Positions 26,915 to 35,007 of a stretch of DNA of 64,000 bases are shown here, in pieces. The translations under genes and the position numbers were made by a program. The stretch spans positions 1 to 64,000 of the forward strand of contig NZ_JAEQNB010000008.1 in the NCBI RefSeq assembly GCF_016722965.1, in the 5' to 3' direction. The notes beneath the pieces are model-generated. The model was not told the origin of the DNA. It saw nothing but the letters and a program-made list of their open reading frames with translations, and ran no database searches. This DNA comes from Tumebacillus amylolyticus (GTDB lineage Bacteria; Bacillota; Bacilli; Tumebacillales; Tumebacillaceae). The stretch's first letter is position 1; every line of letters begins with the position of its first letter.

Positions 26915-28090
26915 GTGAAAAAGTGGATGCTTCCCCTCACGACCCTGACAGCGACCGCCGTGTTGCTCGGTGTAACGCCGACGACCGCAACGCTTGCCGA
27001 TACACCGCAAGAGATCAAAGTTTTGATGAACAACAAAGTCATTGCTTTCCCCGATGCGAAGCCGTTCGTCGATGAAAACGACCGGACGATGGTGCCGGTG
27101 CGTTTCGTCGCGGAGAGCATGGGGGCGACGGTTGATTGGATGCCGAATACGCAATTCGTGGTGATCAAATTGCCGGGCAAGGACATCCGTATGCGCGTTG
27201 GCGAAACCAAAGCGAGCGTCAACGGCGCCTCCGTCATGCTCGACACCAAGTCGGTGATGACCAACGACCGCACCTACGTCCCGCTGCGCTTCGTCAGTGA
27301 AAACCTCGGTGCCGACGTCAAATGGGACGCTCCCAACAACGCGGTACTGATCACCTACAAAAACCCGACCAACAACGGCGGTGGTGGCGGAATCCCGACC
27401 CCCGCCGACCCTGGCTACCTGATCGACGCCGCCGCCAAAGGAACCGACCTCTGGGGTCGCCCGGTCCGCACCACCAACCTCCCCAAAAACGCCGCCGACT
27501 TCCCGTACATCCTCCAAGACGTCCCCAACGAGATGTACGAGATGCAATATGCGAAAAATGTTCTTGAAGACCGACCGTTTGAATCGACTAAACAGTTATC
27601 GAACGAGTTTAAAGAAGTATTCCGTAAAGAAGAACTCGATAAATGGGATGCTCTCATCAGAAAGTTCTATGGATTGGTACTGAATGTTGATTGCCATACC
27701 ATTACTAACGATTGGGAGAACCAAATTGCAGAGGCACACGGTGGACTCAAGCCCTTTAACTTGCATGGGTATGTTGATTGGGTAAAAAGCAATCAAATTC
27801 AAATTCAAGGTTCTGTAGAACCAGAGTCTACGATGACTTACAGCCAAAATGGAATGTGGTATGTTCGCACGAAAATCAAATATCAGGTCTTGCATTACAA
27901 TGAAAAAAAGAAAGTTCTGTACGATGCTTTATACAATCTTCCGCCTTGTGAAATGGGTGTCTTGTACACTGGTTATGTGGACGTTCCGATATATGTTGGG
28001 CTGATGGATGATAAAACTCCCTACACTCGTTTTGTAGACCATAACGCTACACTGCAAGAACACAGTTGGATCGTTCCAGCTACGAATTAG
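26915..28090 (+). CDS. Secreted protein with copper-amine-oxidase N-terminal-like domain
   Basis: The 391-residue product starts at a GTG behind GAAGGAG. A signal peptide ends near TLADT (residue 30). Residues about 35-150 contain two copies of the stalk-domain pattern: RTMVPVRFVAESMGATVDW with VVIKL, then RTYVPLRFVSENLGADVKW with VLITY. A GGGGG linker follows, then an unfamiliar C-terminal half. The first half uses GC-rich codons like the rest of the genome; after about 27540 composition changes sharply to AT-rich. The domain is widespread in Bacilli as a surface module; no enzyme activity is implied. Confidence 0.8.
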   Translation: MKKWMLPLTTLTATAVLLGVTPTTATLADTPQEIKVLMNNKVIAFPDAKPFVDENDRTMVPVRFVAESMGATVDWMPNTQFVVIKLPGKDIRMRVGETKASVNGASVMLDTKSVMTNDRTYVPLRFVSENLGADVKWDAPNNAVLITYKNPTNNGGGGGIPTPADPGYLIDAAAKGTDLWGRPVRTTNLPKNAADFPYILQDVPNEMYEMQYAKNVLEDRPFESTKQLSNEFKEVFRKEELDKWDALIRKFYGLVLNVDCHTITNDWENQIAEAHGGLKPFNLHGYVDWVKSNQIQIQGSVEPESTMTYSQNGMWYVRTKIKYQVLHYNEKKKVLYDALYNLPPCEMGVLYTGYVDVPIYVGLMDDKTPYTRFVDHNATLQEHSWIVPATN

Positions 28091-28585
28091 GTGGGATTTG
28101 CCAAATGGCACATCTTAAAAGAGTTCGCAGACTTTGCCTAGTCTTCTTAGTACTTCTTTTCATTATTGGCAGGGCCTTTTTTCCAAATACAGCAGAAGCC
28201 GACCCGTTGGTTTACGCGCTAGTGGAGCCCAGCGCTCCTGACTTTTGGGGCTTTAACATGACAGATCCAAAAGGGGGTAATAACAACACGTATTATCTCA
28301 CCACTGGTTGGGTGGTCAATCTAAACATAACTTGTACCGGGAGCTTAAATCAAAATTGCGACCCTCTATCAGGGCCGCACGTAATAATGGAGGAGAATCG
28401 AAAAGTAGAGTTTGATGCGAAAGAGGACAAGAGCGCTGGTAATGTGACAACGTATTTTCGTGTCAACATCGATCAAGTGAACGAGGCTTTGAAATCAATT
28501 GGTTATGGTGGCTATATTTACACCCATCACGTGTACCTCAATTCAATCTTTCACATCTACCACCCACAAACGGGAGAGATTGAGT
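27542..28585. other. AT-rich mosaic segment spanning two genes
   Basis: By eye, codon choice shifts from C/G-ending to A/T-ending codons inside the first gene near 27540 and back again inside the second gene near 28585. The boundaries fall within coding sequence rather than between genes. This suggests recombination or gene conversion bringing in the 3' half of one gene and the 5' part of the next as one block. Confidence 0.55.
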
Positions 28586-31500
28586 CCAAAGCCTACTACT
28601 CCCCCCAAGACATCTTCGGCGCGGCCGCTTGGCAGGCGATCGGAACCATGGGCCAGTACTACGACATCGAAACTCCCATCTCTCCCGTAAAAGTAGACGG
28701 CATGTGCTTCCTCTCGGACGGTACCACCGTCCCGTGCAACAACAGCAGCACCGTCGTCAGCGGCTACTACGTCAACCACATCAAACCGGGCTCCCTCCAC
28801 GTCGGGGACACGGCCAGTTTCTCCTTTCAAAACCAAATCACGTGGAACGGCAACGACTACGTGCTCTACCAAAGCTACATCACCCCCTTCGACAACTGGG
28901 ACCAGCATGACAGCGTCGTGGACGGCAACGACCCACTCACCCGCAACATCACAGCAGACCCCGGCGGCAACAAAATCGTCGGCATGTACAAGCCCAAATC
29001 CACCGTCTCCGTCACCGGCATCATCGACGGCCCGACCGAAGCGGACTCCAAAGCGACCGAAGTCGACGGAACTTTCTCTTTTGATGCAATCTCCAAAGGC
29101 GCAGACTTGAGCAAGTACGAAATCACCAACACCGTCAACTGCTACTTCGTCAAAACCAGCGACAAAAACGGCCCCCTCTCCGGCAAATCGGACGGACGAG
29201 GCGGCCTCCCGATCAAGATCCAACTCAGCGGCGCCGCCAGCACCAAAGCCTCGATCACGATCAAAGCGTACGACGTCAACAACGGCACCGACCAAACCAC
29301 CGCCGAGCACACCGTCGTCCTCTTCAACGCCCCCGCCCCCGCAGAATCAGGCGGTGGCCGAGATGTAGACCCCAACTCAACCGGCAAGATCGGAGCCGAT
29401 CCCGTTCCGGGCGGCACGACAGATAAATTCAACGTCACCCAAGGCATCCCGACCCACGAAACTCTCTACACCCAAGCAGGCGGCAAACGCTACCTGTACG
29501 ACTATCACTACCAACAAGTCAGCAAGACCAAAGACTACCCGATCACCGTCCAAAAAACGTTCCATCTCACCTGGGAAGAGGAAGTGGAAACGGGCACCGA
29601 CCCTGACGGCAATCCAATAACAGAATGGCAGCCCAGAGAAGACACCCAAGTCATCTCCCAGCCCTACACGATCAAGCGAAACTACTCCTACTGGATGGTG
29701 GACTCCCTCAACGTCTTCAAAATGTCCTACGCCACGATGGACAACTACGCGCTTCCGGGCACCGTCACCATGTACCCACAGACTTACAACGCGCCGTCCG
29801 TCGTCGCAGATCACCACGCAGACGAAGCGTGGCATCTCACCGAACCGAAATACCCAAATCCCTACATGATTCCCGATGTCGAGGAAGTCTCCGGCGGGCA
29901 GAACGGCAAACCCAACCCGCCCACCGAAGATTGGCGTGGCGATGCAGAAAAACAAATCTTGAAAATCAAAGTCCGCAACGACGACTTCTCCTTCGACAAC
30001 CTGCCCCAAAAGCGCATGGACAGCGCATGGCAGGACGAAACCACGCAAAAACCGCTCGACATCCCGGCACCTGCACAGTACACAGACGCAGACCGGAAGT
30101 TCTACCAAAACCATCTCTACATCGACACGTACAAAATCAACAAGCTCCTACAACCAAGTTCCGGAAACGTCCATTACACTCCCACCGGCACCACGATCCC
30201 GGGTTCCGCTCCCGACGTCGTGGACAACATCGACAACATCAACCCCGTCACCGTCCACACTCCGACCGTGGCGTACTTTGAAGTCGCCGACGACCGCCCG
30301 CACAACCAGATGACCGTACCGGATACGACCCGCCGTTCCCTGATCTTGACCCGCGATTTCAAGGTCTTCGTCCCAACGAACGGCCAGCACCAAACCTACC
30401 AGAACTACGGCAACCGCGACTACGCCGAGTACATCGCTTCACGCCAAGTCTGGTTCCCGTTTGACGTCTACATGGACAAGCAATGGAAAAAAGCCGGCCA
30501 GTGGCTGACCATCCCCAAAGCCTACCAAGAATACACCTTCACTCTCCCCGTCTGGGTCAACGAAGGCGACTACGACGTCAAATTCCGTTCCCTCGCTGAA
30601 AACAGCCCGATCAAGGAAACGGACACCACGTACAACAACCCGAGCCAAGAGGAAAACCAAGCGAACCTGAATCTCGCACACCACATCGCGACCAAAGTCC
30701 TCCCCGTGAAAGTCATCGGGCGCCTCTTCGACTTCAAAATCACAGACGTCGCCGACTACAACTGGGAACTGGTCTTCCGCCCGGCCAAGGGAAGCCGTGA
30801 CATCCTCCCGAACCGCAGCTACTGGATCGGAGACCAAGACTTCAACGGTGACAAGCGCAACCCAACCGTCGCCCCGCCGTTTGAACTCCCGCTCGGGCCG
30901 AATTCCTCACCGCTTGCAGGCTACGGGTACAACGCCGTCAAAACCGGCTATCACTTCAAATTCGACATGAAAACCGTCGGCAACATGTACGGACTTACCG
31001 ACGGCGTAAGAATTACGCCGACCTTCTCGTTTGTAACCAAGGACGGCAAGACGAGATATGACAACGTAGACCTCTACTACAGCACCAACTCGAACCCCTT
31101 TATCAAAATCGGCTCCCCCGAAGACACCCAGCAACGCCAACTCGTCCTGAACACGCCGCTGCGAAATGTCACCCCCACCGAATTCACCGACACCGCGACA
31201 TTTCTCTACGACCGCGTCTTCAACGACTTGGGCCGCTCGAAAGCGGGAGACCGAACGCTGTACATCTCCAACTACTTGTACAAAGCAGAGAAGCCAACCG
31301 CCATCGGCACCGCTTACTCCTGGCAACTGCTCGCGAGTGGAGTCCGCACGTTCATCGGCACGCACAACCCCGACGCGGGCGACGCTGCCCTCGCCAATGC
31401 CTCGGTCCAAAAATGGTACGGCGAATACAGCCTCCCCGCCGCCGTAAAAGTCGTGCGCTCCGGCACAGACCTCTCAAGCCAAAACTCTCTCGACGACCAC

Positions 31501-31752
31501 TCGCCGATTTGGCTGAAAAACGGCTACATCATCGTCAACTTCAACATCGAAACGATCCAAAACGGCAACACGTCAGCTCCGCACCTCCAATACATCCACG
31601 GTCCGCTCGACAACCAATGGCACATGGAAGGCATGCGGTCGAGCTTCGCCGACGCAGACGGCAACACGTTCCAAATTGCAGACGGCGACGTCCTCTACTA
31701 CCACGCCGACCAGTCCTCCTACGACGACCTCGGCACGTACGTCCCGCACTAA
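28105..31752 (+). CDS. Large secreted protein of unknown function
   Basis: The 1215-residue protein starts at an ATG behind AGGTGGG, 14 nt after the preceding gene, with which it probably forms an operon. A signal peptide with a KRVRR n-region and a strong hydrophobic core ends near AEADP. The rest is rich in Asp, Asn, Thr and Tyr with no transmembrane segment or anchor motif. The frame is extracellular and beta-rich in appearance. I do not recognise a catalytic motif. Its first 160 codons are AT-rich, and the remainder has host-like GC-rich codons. Confidence 0.75.
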   Translation: MAHLKRVRRLCLVFLVLLFIIGRAFFPNTAEADPLVYALVEPSAPDFWGFNMTDPKGGNNNTYYLTTGWVVNLNITCTGSLNQNCDPLSGPHVIMEENRKVEFDAKEDKSAGNVTTYFRVNIDQVNEALKSIGYGGYIYTHHVYLNSIFHIYHPQTGEIESKAYYSPQDIFGAAAWQAIGTMGQYYDIETPISPVKVDGMCFLSDGTTVPCNNSSTVVSGYYVNHIKPGSLHVGDTASFSFQNQITWNGNDYVLYQSYITPFDNWDQHDSVVDGNDPLTRNITADPGGNKIVGMYKPKSTVSVTGIIDGPTEADSKATEVDGTFSFDAISKGADLSKYEITNTVNCYFVKTSDKNGPLSGKSDGRGGLPIKIQLSGAASTKASITIKAYDVNNGTDQTTAEHTVVLFNAPAPAESGGGRDVDPNSTGKIGADPVPGGTTDKFNVTQGIPTHETLYTQAGGKRYLYDYHYQQVSKTKDYPITVQKTFHLTWEEEVETGTDPDGNPITEWQPREDTQVISQPYTIKRNYSYWMVDSLNVFKMSYATMDNYALPGTVTMYPQTYNAPSVVADHHADEAWHLTEPKYPNPYMIPDVEEVSGGQNGKPNPPTEDWRGDAEKQILKIKVRNDDFSFDNLPQKRMDSAWQDETTQKPLDIPAPAQYTDADRKFYQNHLYIDTYKINKLLQPSSGNVHYTPTGTTIPGSAPDVVDNIDNINPVTVHTPTVAYFEVADDRPHNQMTVPDTTRRSLILTRDFKVFVPTNGQHQTYQNYGNRDYAEYIASRQVWFPFDVYMDKQWKKAGQWLTIPKAYQEYTFTLPVWVNEGDYDVKFRSLAENSPIKETDTTYNNPSQEENQANLNLAHHIATKVLPVKVIGRLFDFKITDVADYNWELVFRPAKGSRDILPNRSYWIGDQDFNGDKRNPTVAPPFELPLGPNSSPLAGYGYNAVKTGYHFKFDMKTVGNMYGLTDGVRITPTFSFVTKDGKTRYDNVDLYYSTNSNPFIKIGSPEDTQQRQLVLNTPLRNVTPTEFTDTATFLYDRVFNDLGRSKAGDRTLYISNYLYKAEKPTAIGTAYSWQLLASGVRTFIGTHNPDAGDAALANASVQKWYGEYSLPAAVKVVRSGTDLSSQNSLDDHSPIWLKNGYIIVNFNIETIQNGNTSAPHLQYIHGPLDNQWHMEGMRSSFADADGNTFQIADGDVLYYHADQSSYDDLGTYVPH

Positions 31753-31761
31753 CCACCGGAT

Positions 31762-31804
31762 AAAAAAGACTCCGACTCTCTCCCGAGTACGGAGTCTTTT
31801 TTTC
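31762..31804 (+). terminator. Terminator after the large secreted protein
   Basis: AAAGACTCCG and CGGAGTCTTT with an inner ACTC/GAGT pair, flanked by A-run and T-run. Confidence 0.85.
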
Positions 31805-31889
31805 ATAAGCAGGAAAACTCCCCCATAATCTAGAAAGTTTCCGAATCTTCACAAATCAAATCAGATAATAAAACGGAGGTCACCCACTT

Positions 31890-33431
31890 ATGAAAACCAA
31901 TTGGGCCAAACTCACCCTCGCCGCTCTGCTGCTGACCGGCGCGACCGCTTCGGCTGTCATCCCGCCCCAAGCTGCACACGCCGCGAACATCACGCTGTTC
32001 CGCATCTACACCGATGCCACCCACACCGCGACGCAACTCGAAGCGCAAGGCATCGACGTCTGGGAAACGCAACCGAACTTCGCCGAAGCCCCGCTGACCA
32101 GCGACCAGATCAACTGGTTGCAAGCCAACGGCTGGAGCTACACGATGAGCCGCCAAACTTCGGGGCCGGTATTTGACTCCTCCTACCACACCAACACCGC
32201 CGTCGAGCAGATCCTCGCCGACCGCGCCGCGAAATTCAAAAACATCGCCACCGTCACCACGATCGGCAACACCTTCGAAGGCCGCCCGATCCAAGTGATC
32301 AAGATCTCTTCCAACAAACTCAAATCCAGCCAGAAGTCCAAAGCGCTGTTCATCGGAGGCACGCATTCCCGTGAAATTTCGCCGCCGGAGATCATGCTGT
32401 CGAACATGGACTATCTGCTTACCAACTACGGCACCGACCCCGATGTCACCTGGATGGTCGACAACCGTGAAATCTACATCATCCCGATCTTGAACAAAGA
32501 CGGCCACAACCGCGCCGAACAACTTCAAAACTGGCGCAAAAACACCGACACTCGCTGGGGCTCCGACGGCGTTGACCTCAACCGCAACTACGACGAGATC
32601 GGAACCGACGTCTGGGGCAACCCGGTTTACGGCACGTCGACCAACCCGTTCTCCATCGAATACTGCGGCCCGACCGCTTTCTCGGAACCTGAGACCGCCG
32701 CTGTGAAAAACTTCATCGATTCGGTTATGGGGCCGTCCGGCACGCCGGCCACCGTCCCGAACGGGTTTAAACTCGTCGTGGATATGCATTCCTACGGCAA
32801 CGACATCATGTGGCCGTGGAACTGGACGTTCGACGTCAACCAATACGGCGCGCAAAACGACATCGCCAAGATGCAGATGATCGGCGACAAATGGGCTACC
32901 ACCAACACCTATAAATCCTACATCGGCGCGAAAATGTACTACACGACCGGCGACACCACCGACTGGGCATACGGCTTCCACCGCATCCCGTCGTTCACGA
33001 TCGAAGTCGGCAAAACGTTCTGGCCGACGAGCGCAGACCTGCAAACGCAGATCGCCGAGAACCGCCAACCGTTCCTCAACGGCATCAAAATCACCGACGA
33101 CCCCTACGGTCGTGCCGGCGGTCCGGACTCCACAACGCTAAGCGCAACGGTCGCCAACGGACTCCTCACCGTCACCGGCTCTGCAGACGATGCCAAGTCT
33201 GGCTCCAACAAAAACAAAGGAGTCGAAGTCTTCCTCGACAACCTCGGCGCGCGCGGCACCGGAACCCAAGCGACTCTTGGCTCCTCCACCAATTCAGGCG
33301 CGATCACCTCGTTCACGGCGAAACTCCCGACGACGGGCCTTGCGTCCGGCAAGCACCTCGTACTCGTCGAGTCCCAAGACGACACCGGCGCATGGGGCGC
33401 TCCGAGCGCAACGTGGATCACCCTGCCGTAA
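31890..33431 (+). CDS. Secreted M14 family zinc carboxypeptidase
   Basis: The 513-residue enzyme has a signal peptide ending near AAHAA (residue 31). The first zinc motif is HSREISPPE (about residue 158), substrate-binding NRNY follows in GVDLNRNYDE, the third zinc ligand is in VVDMHSYG, and the catalytic Glu is in TIEVGKTFWP (about residue 371). A C-terminal beta-type domain of about 110 residues follows. It should hydrolyse C-terminal residues from extracellular peptides. CGGAGGTCACCCACTT precedes the ATG. It is monocistronic. Confidence 0.9.
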   Translation: MKTNWAKLTLAALLLTGATASAVIPPQAAHAANITLFRIYTDATHTATQLEAQGIDVWETQPNFAEAPLTSDQINWLQANGWSYTMSRQTSGPVFDSSYHTNTAVEQILADRAAKFKNIATVTTIGNTFEGRPIQVIKISSNKLKSSQKSKALFIGGTHSREISPPEIMLSNMDYLLTNYGTDPDVTWMVDNREIYIIPILNKDGHNRAEQLQNWRKNTDTRWGSDGVDLNRNYDEIGTDVWGNPVYGTSTNPFSIEYCGPTAFSEPETAAVKNFIDSVMGPSGTPATVPNGFKLVVDMHSYGNDIMWPWNWTFDVNQYGAQNDIAKMQMIGDKWATTNTYKSYIGAKMYYTTGDTTDWAYGFHRIPSFTIEVGKTFWPTSADLQTQIAENRQPFLNGIKITDDPYGRAGGPDSTTLSATVANGLLTVTGSADDAKSGSNKNKGVEVFLDNLGARGTGTQATLGSSTNSGAITSFTAKLPTTGLASGKHLVLVESQDDTGAWGAPSATWITLP

Positions 33432-33436
33432 GCAGA

Positions 33437-33475
33437 ACCAGACCCCTTTCTTCCGAGAAAGGGGTCTTTTTTTCA
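33437..33475 (+). terminator. Terminator of the carboxypeptidase gene
   Basis: AGACCCCTTTC and GAAAGGGGTCT form an 11-bp stem followed by a T-run. Confidence 0.85.
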
Positions 33476-33477
33476 AC

Positions 33478-33511
33478 TCGACAGGCATCCTCCAACTTGG
33501 TACATTAGTCC
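33478..33511 (+). promoter_or_regulatory. Promoter of the ATP-grasp gene, shared type
   Basis: TCGACA and TACATT are spaced by 17 nt, and the -10 lies in TTGGTACATTAGTCC, which includes an extended TGG. The same hexamers, spacer length and 15-base block occur upstream of the exopolysaccharide operon at 34794-34827. Confidence 0.7.
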
Positions 33512-33543
33512 CAGACAAACTTCGTGAACTAGGGGGACCTCGC

Positions 33544-34716
33544 ATGACGACCGTACTCGTCACCAACGGAATGCAAAGCAAATCGCTCGCCGTCGCCCGA
33601 AGCCTCGGCAGACGCGGGAACACCGTCCTCGTCGGGGAAACGGTCCGCTTCCACTCGGCCGGTTTTTCAAAATACACGGCGAAGACTCTGGTCTACCCCG
33701 ACCCGAAGCATGACCCGGAGCAATGGTTCAACTGGTTGCGCGAGACGATCATTCGGGAAAAAGTCGACGTCCTCTACCCAACGGACGACGACACGCTGGA
33801 CATCGTCGTCCACCGCCAAGAGGAACTGCGCGGCCTCTGCCATCTGCCGATCCCGTCTCTGGAAAACTACTTGATCGCCAGCGACAAGGGCGAAACGATG
33901 AAACTCGCGATGAAAGCCGGCCTCTCCTGCCCGCAGACGTTTCAGCCGATCTTCGAAGACACCGTCAACCTCGACGTTCTGCGCGAACTTGCCCATAAGC
34001 TTGAGTTCCCTGTCGTCATCAAGCCCCGCATGAGCTCCGGCTCCCGGGGCATCCGCTTCGTTCAGACGATGGAGGAGTTGCTGTCACTCTATCCGGATGT
34101 TCACGCCGAATACCCGAACCCGCTCCTCCAAGAATGCATCCCGCCCGGCACGAAGTACGACGTCTGCCTGAGCTTCGATTCCGAGAACCGTCTGACAGGC
34201 TCCTTCGTGCAAAAACAGATCCGCAACTACCCGGTGTCTCGCGGCCCGAGCACCGTCCACGAGAGCGTCGAGTTCCCGGAAGCGATCCAAGAAGCGCTGC
34301 GCCTGATGGAGCATCTGCCGTGGTACGGCGTCGTGGACGTCGAATACATCCAAGACCCGCGCTCCGGGCAGTTGAAGCTGCTGGAGATCAACCCGCGCTT
34401 CTGGAGTTCCGTCCATTTGCCGATTCGCTGCGGTGTCGACTTCCCGTATCTGTTGCACCAACACGCGCTGAACCTGCCTGTAGACCCCGCGTACACGTAC
34501 CAATTGGGCGTCGTAGGCCGCGCCTTGCTCCCCGGAGATACGCTTCATTACCTCAGCAACCCGAAGCGCCGCGAGATGCAGCCTTCATTCTGGGATTTCT
34601 CCACCCCGGATGACACGCTGTCCAAGGAAGACCCGATGCCCACGGTTGGATTCCTGCTCTGCGCGCTGGGATTCGCGTGGAACCCGAAGATGTGGAAATT
34701 CGTCATCTCCCGCTAA
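33544..34716 (+). CDS. ATP-grasp enzyme (carbamoyl-phosphate-synthase-like ligase)
   Basis: The 390-residue protein has an N-terminal Rossmann-like domain (VTNGMQSKSLAVARSLGRRG), then an ATP-grasp fold. Visible features are the nucleotide-binding KPRMSSGSRGI near residue 160 and the metal-binding EINPRFWSS near residue 282. Such enzymes join a carboxylate to an amine or thiol through an acyl phosphate. GGGGGA lies 6 nt before the ATG. The near-identical promoter of the following exopolysaccharide operon suggests a joint role, perhaps modifying amino groups of the polymer or making a precursor; the substrate is unknown. Confidence 0.82.
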   Translation: MTTVLVTNGMQSKSLAVARSLGRRGNTVLVGETVRFHSAGFSKYTAKTLVYPDPKHDPEQWFNWLRETIIREKVDVLYPTDDDTLDIVVHRQEELRGLCHLPIPSLENYLIASDKGETMKLAMKAGLSCPQTFQPIFEDTVNLDVLRELAHKLEFPVVIKPRMSSGSRGIRFVQTMEELLSLYPDVHAEYPNPLLQECIPPGTKYDVCLSFDSENRLTGSFVQKQIRNYPVSRGPSTVHESVEFPEAIQEALRLMEHLPWYGVVDVEYIQDPRSGQLKLLEINPRFWSSVHLPIRCGVDFPYLLHQHALNLPVDPAYTYQLGVVGRALLPGDTLHYLSNPKRREMQPSFWDFSTPDDTLSKEDPMPTVGFLLCALGFAWNPKMWKFVISR

Positions 34717-34754
34717 AAACAACCCGTTGCGTCCTGCAGCGGGTTGTTTTTTTT
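34717..34754 (+). terminator. Terminator of the ATP-grasp gene
   Basis: ACAACCCGTTGC and GCAGCGGGTTGT pair with a slight asymmetry and are followed by eight T residues. Confidence 0.85.
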
Positions 34755-34793
34755 CAAATAGGTCAAAAGACTCGATTCTGACATAAAATAGAA

Positions 34794-34827
34794 TCGACAA
34801 GGTGCAAACAAATTGGTACATTAGTCC
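34794..34827 (+). promoter_or_regulatory. Promoter of the exopolysaccharide operon, shared type
   Basis: TCGACA and TACATT are spaced by 17 nt in the same TTGGTACATTAGTCC context as the ATP-grasp promoter. A second extended -10 box (TGCTACAAT) occurs at 34959-34967. Confidence 0.65.
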
Positions 34828-35007
34828 TATCGTCAACATATACTGGAATGATTCTAAATAAAAGCACCAGAAGAATAACAGCGATATTTACTCGTTAAAT
34901 ATAGATAATATTGGCGTGCCGCTATGTGCTGTTTTTCATATACCGCCACGAGCTTAGATGCTACAATGAACGTACTTATGTTTAATTTGAACGAAGGGGG
35001 TGAGGGC
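34828..35007 (+). other. 180-nt leader of the exopolysaccharide operon
   Basis: This AT-rich stretch has no ORF of its own. It holds a 7-bp dyad, ATATTTA-CTCGT-TAAATAT, at 34884-34902, which could be an operator, and the second -10-like box near 34962. I looked for a c-di-GMP riboswitch pattern and did not see one. Confidence 0.45.

Noticed and set aside
34757-35007. c-di-GMP riboswitch before the exopolysaccharide operon
   Set aside because: No GEMM-type core was found in the leader by eye.
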